From Conidiobolus incongruus B7586 (taxonomy: Eukaryota > Entomophthoromycota > Entomophthoromycetes > Entomophthorales > Conidiobolaceae), in the NCBI GenBank assembly GCA_000697335.1, contig JNEM01006047.1:1-44798 (forward strand): a stretch of DNA of 44,798 nt, written 5' to 3'. This document shows, piece after piece, positions 22,821 through 31,913 of the stretch. Made by a program: the position numbers and the translations under genes. The notes under the pieces are model-generated. The model was given only the letters and a program-made list of their open reading frames with translations. It ran no database searches and was not told the origin of the DNA. Each line of letters opens with the position of its first letter. Within the stretch, counting starts at the first letter, position 1.

Positions 22821-23291
22821 ATGAGTTTTAATATAGTTCAGCATCGTCAAAAAGTACTCAATATGTACAGAGAATTTTTAAGATTAAGTTATGATTGGCC
22901 AAAAGATGTATTGAGACCTAAGAGAGATTTTAGAACACATTTACATAAACAGATAGTTACCGCCTTTAATGAGAATTCCGAATTAGACCCACAGAGTGAA
23001 CAAGTTCAAAAACTTCTGACAAAAGGAGATAAACAATTAGAAGCTTTACAAAATTTATTAGATAATAAATATCACGACCAAGTAAGTTTTCGAAGTATAA
23101 ATTTCAAATAATTTTGTTTTAATACAGTAATTATTTAGTATCCTTTATCTAATGAGATGTTAAATCCTGCTAGTAATCCTCAGTATTATAAGAAATTATT
23201 ATCTTCCCTGTCTCCTTATACTTATATGAGCCCATGGAAAGCTCTAATTAGTAAAATGTTTGGTAAAAATGAGACACCAGCAAAGCTTTAA
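22821..23291 (+). CDS. LYR-motif (Complex1_LYR-like) mitochondrial protein
   Basis: Two exons (22821-23081, 23139-23291) with a 57-nt GTAAGT...TTTAG intron in phase 0 give 137 residues. Near the N-terminus is the LYR-type signature VLNMYREFLRLSYDWP, a Met-Tyr-Arg variant of Leu-Tyr-Arg followed by a downstream Phe. Next come an Arg-rich helix (RPKRDFRTHLHKQIVTAF) and a third helix (QSEQVQKLLTKGDKQLEAL). The C-terminal extension contains PLSNEMLNPASNPQYYKKLL. LYR proteins act in the matrix with acyl-carrier protein in Fe-S delivery or in assembly of respiratory complexes and mitoribosomes. The subfamily and client cannot be assigned from what I can see. Confidence 0.8.
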
Positions 23292-25370
23292 TTTATTTCA
23301 GAAATATTGTTTAGAATATTAAAAGAAAATTCAATTCATAAATAAATCGAATACCAATTTATTAATATAAATTAACGATTAGCATAACCTTTGCATTTCT
23401 TTTTTGATATTATATTACTGGTAATTTTTACGAATTTTTCAATAAATTTAATTTAATATAAATGGGGACAATTATGAACATAATTTACAATTTGTATATT
23501 ACAAATAATTGATTTTGAATATTGACACATAATTCAAACACACTTTCTATAATAATTTTATATTCATTATATCATAGAATTTATCAAACTTAATAATGTT
23601 GCTAAATAATTTTACTTTTATTTTTATACTACTGAAACTTTGTCATCAATATTCCAATTTATATTTATTCGAAAAATGCATAGTTATTATAATTAATGAA
23701 AATGAATGTAACGTTTTTCACTAAAACATCTGTCACTAACCCTTAAACTTATAATTTAAAATCAAAAATATCAAATATTTGTATTCAATAATAATCTTTT
23801 ATAGTTATATCATTTATTCATTTTAGTAATTACTATTATTCAATGTTATATTCAATAATCTCAGAAATATTATTCATAATATCTTTTTTAATTTGAAAAG
23901 TTGACATATTTTGATACTTTGAATGATTTTCCAAAATCTATTTCAAATTATAATGAGCCCCTTTATTAGTATAGGCTGTTTTACAGTATTACTGGAATAT
24001 CCTAGAATCTTTAATTAATAAATATATACTATAATGCTCAAAGTGATATTTAAATATAATAAGTAAAATTTTAATTGTGCATTAGTATTGTTTATTTTAT
24101 TTAAAATGAATAAGGATTACCAATAAAGTCTATAGAATACCTATAAATTTCAAATATCATAAATATTTAATAAAATTCAAAAACTAAACACATTTCTAAT
24201 ATTCATATTTTTAATTATAGAATTAATATATAATATCTCTATTAAAGTTTAATATTAAATAATAGGATAACAATTAATTTTCACAGTTAATAATTTAATG
24301 TTTTTAGTGGAATTAAAATTGCTAATTCATGTTTTCATAGTTCCCTTAAATTAATAAATTTAAAAACATTTACCATTAAGCTTACAAAAGTTTTTAAAAA
24401 TTAATTTATTGAATATGATAACAATGTATTGATTTATATAATGATCAAAACAATATAATGCTCTATTAAGTTTGAATAATTATGAAATTATTCAAAATAT
24501 CTTATTATTTAATTATCAAGACTTGAAAACGACTCAATATACCAAATTGATAGTTATTATATTAATGGAATTAAAAAGCATTTGATACTAAGATATTATT
24601 TCAAAGTTCTTAGTTATATCTTCAGTCGTTTGTATTGTAATTTAATATCTACTCAATATATCTATTGGAATAATTTAATGAATATTTTGAAATTATTTTA
24701 AATATTTGATAGAATGACCTATATTTTTCAAGTTGAAATTAAATCTATTGTTATAAGAATATAAAAGTTACTATTTAAAACGTAATTTTGTTTCAAAAAA
24801 CATGATTGATAAACAAGATATCATTATACTCGATATTTTATGAAGGTGTAATTTGAGCTGTTCATCAAGAGATTGAGCCAGTTAATTTCAGAGTTTATAC
24901 TAATTGAGTATATAATAACAGAGTGGGTAATAAACAAATATAATTAAATGAATGCTTCTAAATATGTAATTTATATTTCATGATTCGAGCACATCACGCC
25001 TCCGCCCCGCAGAAAAGGGTCCATATTGAGCCATGTACCAAAGCTGAGAGACGCTAAATACTTAGTAAAATATGAATAAAAATTTTGCCAAGTTAACAAA
25101 AAGTGAATCCTATCAAAAATCAAAAGATCTTCAGCTCTATTATAATTCTGAATCAATGCCAAGTTTATCTTGATTTTTTTTATTTTTGTAGCAATATTAA
25201 TATTTAAAAGGGTTTATTTGGTATTCATTGAATTATCATTTAATTTAATCATAATGTTTTTGAGTTCAAATTGTATTCCTTGAATAGAGAACTATCTAAT
25301 AATAGAATGATTCATAAATACATCGCTATGCTAATTAAATTGTATGTTGAATTTAGGGAATATTTGTTAT
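23292..25370. other. AT-rich intergenic DNA
   Basis: About 2 kb without a credible gene. A GC-rich patch at 24985-25060 stands out (a GCCTCCGCCCCGCAG segment in a strongly AT-rich context). The minus-strand frame over it (24971-25162) begins with TTG, has no recognisable family and is probably chance. Confidence 0.5.
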
Positions 25371-25371
25371 T

Positions 25372-25880
25372 AAAATGGATTTGAAATGAATGACTTGGAT
25401 CATATAAGTCAACCAATGAATGCTACCAAATGTAAATATTCCTTGCCACTTACTCAATTTAGAATTATCGGATTATTACAAATGATTGCCAATATTGTGA
25501 CTATTGAAAATTATATATATGATAAAAATAATAAATTTAACGATTAGTTCGATGAATAAACTATGAATTTTTCAAAACAATGGTGATTAAAGAAGTGATT
25601 GAGTCTTCTTAGTTGAAATTAGTAAAGATTGCCCTATATTCAATTTATCCCATCTAATTTATGTAACCCTATTACATGATCTTTATAATCAACAACCATA
25701 TTTACAAAGTGTTTCATTTAATTAATGAAAAAGATGATGATATCATAATAATTCATTTATAAATTTACTCTGTTATCTAGGTGTTGATAGATATAAAGAT
25801 GACAATATAAGGATAACTTGAAATAAGTTAATTTTTTCATTATTGATAGTTAGGAAATTTTAAGGTAATTAATCAAATTT
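25372..25880 (+). pseudogene. Decayed coding block, possibly SAPS/SIT4-associated-like
   Basis: Coding-like pieces occur in order on the plus strand but with stops and frame changes between them. One frame open at 25372-25548 reads NGFEMNDLDHISQPMNATK and then KYSLPLTQFRIIGLLQMIAN. A second piece reads INYEFFKTMVIKEVIESS, and a third contains FNLSHLIYVTLLHDLYNQQP. The pattern 'PL...R...I.LL..I....' followed by an aromatic helix loosely recalls the SAPS domain of SIT4-associated/PP6 regulatory proteins, but this rests on memory and is weak. No intron set restores a continuous frame by eye. It may be a host-gene relic. Confidence 0.3.
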
Positions 25881-25920
25881 TTAGTCAAGAATGACATTGC
25901 TTTATTGGGCTAAGCTTCAA

Positions 25921-26010
25921 AAAGGGGAAGGGGGGAATTCAATTACTAGCTTCATTACATTGGGATAAGGGATTGGGAATTTAATTATCCCAACCAACCA
26001 TATAAATACA
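25921..26010 (+). promoter_or_regulatory. Promoter of the 26.1-kb gene: AGGGG elements and TATA box
   Basis: Two adjacent AGGGG-type sequences (near 25921-25936) resemble fungal stress-response elements. A TATA box, TATAAATA at 26001-26008, lies about 70 bases upstream of the ATG. The stretch also has repeated GGGAT/ATCCC words. The stress-response reading is inference from ascomycete biology. Confidence 0.4.
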
Positions 26011-26077
26011 GCTCATGTATCTTCGATTTCGGAATTTATAGTGTATGTATATTAAATCTGCTACTCTATTTTAATCT

Positions 26078-26887
26078 ATGTTAACTTCAGCAAACATTAC
26101 AAATATCAAAGTAAAGAGCAGACGATCCACTAAGCTATGGAATGCTCTCCGAAGCTTATTCAACGGAGAAGCTGATGAAGATGCAACCAAAAAGTCTTTT
26201 CACAGTCGTCTCTTCTCCTACAAAGACCCCATGGCTGATGCCAACCTTAAATATAACATTGTTTGGAATCCTCCAACAGTTGTTGGTTTAGAAGAGTCTG
26301 TGTTTATGTCACCTTCCCTTTCGTACGAGAGTCAACTTCAATACTTGGAGGATGACGAAGACGATGAAGAGGATTCGGATACATCGTCCGAAGACTGGTC
26401 TCTGAGTTCAATGCTAGAAGCCACCACTTTGTCACCCCCATCTCCCCAGAATGTGCTAAGGAGGAGTGCTTCGATCTCTAATACAAACGTCAAATCCATT
26501 TTAAAACCAACGCGCAGTAATTCCATTAACATCCATACTAACAAAAACATTCAAACTTCGCCATCACATCCTAATCTAAAACTATCCAAAAAGGCCGACT
26601 TAAAGCACAGTAAATCCAGCTACTTGGGCTGTAAATCTAAATCAGAAGACCCAATGCCAGATAAAATGTACGCTTCATCCAATCACTCCACAAAATCATG
26701 TCGATTCGACAGCACAGTACTCGTATTTGAAACTTACCATCCAGGGGACTACGATCGAGCAGAGCCTGAGCATCCACCACTTACGGGCAAAGAGTTGGAA
26801 AAAATTTATTTGGAACTAAGGAAATTCAAGCTGAAAGAGATGACTATTCATCCCAACTCAGTGCACAACATCTCCCTATCAATTTAG
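26078..26887 (+). CDS. Fungal-type protein with C-terminal ETYxxxDYDR module, function unknown
   Basis: A single-exon gene for 269 residues, mostly disordered and Ser-rich. The N-terminus is basic (NIKVKSRRSTKLWNALRSLF). An acidic patch (EDDEDDEEDSDTSSEDW) lies near residues 90-107. A Ser/Asn/Lys-rich middle includes NVKSILKPTRSNS. The C-terminal ~65 residues are the ordered-looking part: KSCRFDSTVLVFETYHPGDY followed by DRAEPEHPPLTGKELEKIYL and a helix ending KLKEMTIHPNSVHN. I remember a similar module (V-R-F...V.V.ETY...EYDR...L......ELN.FK..EM.VH..S) at the C-terminus of several uncharacterised fungal proteins. The KSCRF/SILKP segments could be short docking motifs such as PP1-binding RVxF-like sites; that is speculation. 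AGGGG elements upstream hint at stress regulation. Confidence 0.8.
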   Translation: MLTSANITNIKVKSRRSTKLWNALRSLFNGEADEDATKKSFHSRLFSYKDPMADANLKYNIVWNPPTVVGLEESVFMSPSLSYESQLQYLEDDEDDEEDSDTSSEDWSLSSMLEATTLSPPSPQNVLRRSASISNTNVKSILKPTRSNSINIHTNKNIQTSPSHPNLKLSKKADLKHSKSSYLGCKSKSEDPMPDKMYASSNHSTKSCRFDSTVLVFETYHPGDYDRAEPEHPPLTGKELEKIYLELRKFKLKEMTIHPNSVHNISLSI

Positions 26888-27770
26888 AGCACTTTGTATT
26901 TTTATTCAACATTAACACCAATATTTGTGAGGGTGGGGAAATGAGGAGATGATAGGAGTGTAAACTTGGTGTAGTTCTAATAGATGAAGTTGGTGCTAAT
27001 TGTCAGAGCAATCAATCCATTTCGATTTAGTTCAAATATATGTATTTGTTATCTTCATCTCATCAACTAACCATCACTACTATTTCATTGATTGAAATAA
27101 ATATAGTTCGTTATTCTTGATATTTTGAATAAAGAGTTAACTATATACGTTAATCCAGCCAATTCCCTCTCAATAGTTTATTATTACTTAATAAAACATA
27201 TTTAATAATTAATACCTATTAATTTATCCTAAATATTGAATTTAACTGATTGTATCTATATCCTATTACCCCTAGTATTATTTATACACCATATAAATTA
27301 TTTTAACCATAAAGATATTTTAAATTTTAATTGGCTCAAAAGGTTATCAATTTGCATAAATTAAATAAAACTTTAATTATTGATTTTAATGATTTTTTTA
27401 CTTAAATTAGTGTTTTATTATACTAAAAATTATTTTGTTTTTTTCAAGAATTTAAGGATCTATTAAAAACATAATAATAATGATAATTATCCCATAATTA
27501 TTTTTATTTAATTATTTTATAAAATCAATTTAAACTTAAAAATTTTATAATAAAATTTAATAATTAAAATAAAAGTATAAAATATAAAATTTAATTAAAT
27601 TAATATAGAACCTAAATATAATTATAAAGTGGATATTTATTCAAAATTATCAATTCAACTCTAATTTATATTTAAACAGGAGAGTGGATATCTATTCAAA
27701 ATTTATTTAATTAATATAATATTTTATGCTATACCTTTATTGATATTTTATTTTATTTTAGCACTTGAAT
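26888..27770. other. AT-rich intergenic DNA
   Basis: Contains the 3'UTR of the preceding gene. No open frame or recognisable element was seen. Confidence 0.6.
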
Positions 27771-28268
27771 TGAAGATTATAATATCCAATTGGAGTTATG
27801 GTTGTTAAACCCACCAGATGGGCAATTGATTGCAACAAATTATATTATAGACTAAATGATTTATAAGTGTATTTCTATAGTTTATTTAAGTTACACTTTC
27901 ATCAACTTATCAATACTATACAATCTATTAAATTCAATAGAAAATTAGTTGATAAACCCAATCCTAAATCCTCCAATCAATTATCTAAAGATAAACCATT
28001 ATTAAATTTAACCCCTGATTATGATAAACTTGTTGAAAAGGATGTGTCTATCGAATTAGGGTTTAAATTGAATTAAATCAAATTATTAAGATAATATCCA
28101 ACCTACTTTTTATAAAGTGAATTGTTTAATATGCATTTTATGAATAAATTATATTCATGTTATTTTAGATATATAAGAATTATTCATCAAATTAGTCAAT
28201 TGACTAATAATCAACTTTTAAACAATTGGAATTTAACTCAATTAAGACTACTTAATGAAGATAATTAA
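27771..28268 (+). pseudogene. Coding-like blocks, possibly an Atg13 HORMA-domain relic
   Basis: Three stretches look protein-coding but do not join. The first (~27771-27855) reads EDYNIQLELWLLNPPDGQLI followed by ATNYIID and a stop. The second (27867-28076) reads VYFYSLFKLHFHQLINTIQS, then IKFNRKLVDKPNPKS, and later VEKDVSIELGFKLN. The third, after an acceptor-like TTTTAG ending at 28168, reads RIIHQISQLTNNQLLNNWNL and ends LLNEDN. The succession 'LELW.L......' then 'VY..L..L...L..I....RK' recalls the Atg13 HORMA domain (human MELEIWCLEMNE...VYNRLSLLLKSLLAITR), but the rest of the domain is not visible. In another frame the first block reads MVVKPTRWAIDCNKLYYRLN, so its frame is not certain. 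Either a relic or an unrecognised gene with several introns. Confidence 0.3.
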
Positions 28269-28859
28269 GAAATAAAAGAATAAAGTTTGGGTTTATAAAA
28301 TATTACTCTTGTAATCAGGTAATGGCACTTTTTTAAAATTCAATTTAAATATAATTTTTAATGCAAAATTTTTTTTAAAAAAAATAACCAGTATTAAGTT
28401 AATACTCTATTATTAATAACTTTTTTATATTTTTAACTAACTTTTAACATTACAAAAATGTTCTATTTATTAAAAACTGATGTTTAATGTTTTGAACCAA
28501 TTGAATTTGTCTGTTAAGATTTTTCTTTTTTATAAGTATATCTTTTAATTATTTAATATGATTATAATTATAAAAAGTCATAATCTAGTGAGTGTATTAG
28601 ATATAATAACTATTTGTTTATATTTAGAAAATATTTGATAATTTAATATAATATATTTTAAGATTATTAAATACAATAATAAGTATTTTTCATAAATAAT
28701 AAATAATGTTTAATATTAGTTATTTTATTTTCAATAATTAAATAAAATAATATATATTATTATAATCTATTAAAATAATTAATATTTGTTTATAAATAAA
28801 ATATTTATTTATTTGAATTTATAAAAAGAAATATTTAATTATATTTAATATTGTATTTT

Positions 28860-28901
<42 letters not shown>

Positions 28902-29558
28902 AACTTATTATTACAATGATTTAAGATAAAAACTTAGGATTTAGGTTATATTTTAATGAATTTAATTAATCATAGTTATTTTTAATTTTATCATTTAAAC
29001 TAATTTTACACTTTGATATAAATAATACACCTTTATAATTGATATTAAACTATTTAAAAACTTTAAAATCAAAATAAATCAATGTTTATTAATATACTTT
29101 TTACTTTTTAAATTATCAAAAGAATATTAATAAAAATTAAATAGTTTCCCTTCTAATTTTAAAGTATAAACCTAGTGATAAATGCTATTTTTGGTTAAAA
29201 TATCATATCTTTACAAACTGTTGTAAAATCTTTAAAGGTTTTAAGAGTTGTAGTTGAGTTTTAATATTACTAGAATAAAAGACTTTTGATATTTGTTAAT
29301 TAGTTTAAGTATAATTAAATTTGACACTAAATTTTTAAATAAAAATATTAATGAAAAAAGATTGTAACTTAATATATATTGTTTAAATTACAAATTCCCC
29401 TATTTCTTTTGTATTAAATCTAATTTTGAAAACTGATAATATTATAATAAATCCAAATTTAAAAAAAAATAATTGATTAATTTTTAGAGTAACATTTATA
29501 TAAATTGTTTTTTACTATTAAAATGAATGTTAATATGAAATCGAGCTAAACTTTTGAT
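28269..29558. repeat. Very AT-rich intergenic DNA with a compound (TA)n(TG)n microsatellite
   Basis: A (TA)14 tract followed by (TG)6 lies at 28863-28901. The rest is extremely AT-rich with no open frame. The last ~30 bases are the 3' flank of the elongase gene. Confidence 0.7.
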
Positions 29559-30606
29559 CTATTCGAGTTTAGCAGCTTTTTTGGCTAATTTAGCTCTCTT
29601 TTGATCTTGAACGAAAAAGTTGTAGAATAGGGCTAACATAGAAATCATATAGAACCATAAGATGATGGATAATTGAGTGGGATAGACACTGGGATCATTG
29701 GGTCTTAATACTAATCCATCTAAAATATCATAAGAGGCTTGAACGAACATGCAAGCAAATTGGAACATTTGACAAGTGGTGATGTATCTCTTGATAAAGG
29801 ACACTTGCTTAATACCAATAGCGGAGCAGAAGTAGTATCCATACATAATAACGTGGATCAACGAGTTAAAGGCGGCTGAGAAGTATGCTTCACCGTTGGG
29901 AGCCATGATGGTGACGTACCACCAAATTCCAAAGATGGTAGAATGATGATAGACGTGAAGGAATGACACCTGGCGATAGTTCTTCTTTAAGATCATAATT
30001 AAAGTATCGACGAATTCCCAGATTTTAGACACATAGAATACCCAGACGATTTTAGCCATCTATACCATTATTAGTATCATGAATAGTACATATATATAAT
30101 GCTAAGTTGACTTACTGGTAAACCGTTGGAAGTATGATCAGCTGAATTGCCAAAGAGGGAGTACCTGTCATGAATAGATTGAAATAAAATACCATAAAAC
30201 ATATATCCAGACAACAAAACCAATCCAAAGTTATGGAGTAAAGCAAAGGTTTTCATTTCCAATCTAGGCAAATGTTTGGTAATCTCCTTACCAATGAACA
30301 CCATGAGTAAGTAACCAATGATGATGCTTAATACATGAAAGGGATTCATGAGAGGGAGCTGCTTAGCTAAAGGCGATTGATTCTGTTCAAGAAAAACTTT
30401 AATTGCGGAGACTTGAGCTGGGAAGTATTGAATGGCCTTGTCTTCTAAAATATTTAAAACATATTGGCTTCCTTGGATCCATGATGATACCAAATGAATG
30501 ATGAAATCGGCAGGTGCACTGCAATAGCCGTAAGTACCATCAGCTGCTATATTGATGATAATTAACATTACATAATTATATTATTATCTATTGTTTACTT
30601 ACACAT
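29559..30606 (-). CDS. ELO-family very-long-chain fatty acid elongase (3-ketoacyl-CoA synthase)
   Basis: Three exons: 30603-30606 (only ATG+T), 30116-30546 and 29559-30059, with two 56-nt introns. They give 311 residues beginning MSADGTYGYCSAP. The ELO signatures are complete: KIWEFVDTLIMILKK, the catalytic histidine box HVYHH, NSLIHVIMYGYY, and TTCQMFQF. There are about seven hydrophobic segments, and the C-terminus is lysine-rich (KRAKLAKKAAKLE), a typical dilysine-type ER-retention tail. The enzyme condenses malonyl-CoA with acyl-CoA in the ER membrane. I preferred the split start because GTAAGT...ATATAG is a perfect intron for this genome. Without it the protein would start MLIIINIAADGTYG from an ATG inside the intron. 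The substrate class is not assignable here. Confidence 0.93.
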
Positions 30607-30684
30607 GTTGAATATTCTATAATTTGATGACGTTGATTATACTAACTATAAGCAAAAAAAATCATTGATGTAGAATTAAATATG

Positions 30685-30692
30685 TATTTATA
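30685..30692 (-). promoter_or_regulatory. Probable TATA box of the elongase gene
   Basis: TATAAATA on the minus strand, about 80 bases upstream of the proposed split start codon. A CCCCCTCACG word lies a further ~40 bases upstream. Confidence 0.4.
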
Positions 30693-30699
30693 CACCCAT

Positions 30700-31913
30700 A
30701 TCATTATGCATTAAACCAAAAACGTGAGGGGGATTTCATTTTATTCGGAAAAAATGAACCAAAAATTAAAAGGAATTATATTAGAATATTATCATAAAGA
30801 ATATATTTCAAAGATTTTCATTTATTTGATTGGCCACTTGGATTGATTTGATCAATGACACAATCTTTTTACCAATTTTAATTGAATTAATATACAGTCA
30901 TTTGTAGTCAACATTGGGTTCTATCAAATTCGGAAAATTCTTACCATATAATTTTCAATTTAAAAAAAATATTATCATTTACCGAATTTAACTAAATAGT
31001 CAATATTATACTTTTATGATCTATTAAGAATTAAAGTTTATCACTCTCTGGGATTATTGATAAGATTAATATTATTAGTGTAACTACTATTACTTGTTTT
31101 TTGCACTTTGGTTTAAACGAGTTTATATCTATTGGATTAAAAGCTTGAGAGAATTTTAATAAAAGTTGCTGTTTATTTTATATAAAAACTCCTATAAGAT
31201 TATCATATTAACAAATATATTTTTGTAAATAATCAAATTAAGCTTAGAATAAGTAAATAATTACTCTATTTGAAAATTTTTAGTTATAGATATCTTAAGA
31301 AATGTATATATTTAACATGTGAATGATCTGAAATCTAATTTGTATTTCAATTCAAAGCCACATAAATAATCGAATGGAGATTTTTCATTTTTTAATGATG
31401 TATATATATTGATTAGAAGTTAAGAGTATTAAAGAATATCGAATAATAATATATGGAATCATTTTTCAGCATGATATAAAATGGATACATAAAAATTATT
31501 TCAGTTCATTTTACAAATAATTGAGTACAATGATCCATTATAAATTGGGAATTTTTAAACTAAACAAAATAATTGAAAATATGCTTGAATAGAATTGTGA
31601 TAATTAATAAATCTTCTATGAATTTAAAATTAATTAAATATATTAAGACTGTTAAGTTGATTAGAATATTATTGAGATAGAGTGTATAATATTCTATAAA
31701 TAGAACCAAGGGCAATTATTAATTAGGTTATTAAGCTATTTGAAGAATATGGCAATTTCATTGATTAAATAACAAAAACTTTATATAAATATAAATAAAT
31801 AGATTAGCCATATTTAAATCATTTAATTGAAAGTAATATTAGAGGTGTGATTTGAAATATTATCAAATAAATAACCAATTTTGCAAAAATTATATTGAAG
31901 ATTATAAAATAAA
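30700..31913. other. AT-rich intergenic DNA
   Basis: Holds the upstream region of the elongase gene and the 3' flank of the PreP gene. No open frame of note and no recognisable element. Confidence 0.6.

Noticed and set aside
24971-25162. 63-codon minus-strand frame over the GC-rich patch
   Set aside because: Starts at TTG, has no family match, and a eukaryotic start would be ATG.
26338-26550. 70-codon minus-strand frame
   Set aside because: Antisense to the acidic region of the 26.1-kb gene; ends in a poly-Ser run that mirrors Asp/Glu codons.
30077-30568. Elongase start at the ATG at 30568 (MLIIINIAAD...)
   Set aside because: The 12 nt-plus extension is translated intron; a GTAAGT...ATATAG intron and an upstream ATG give a better N-terminus.
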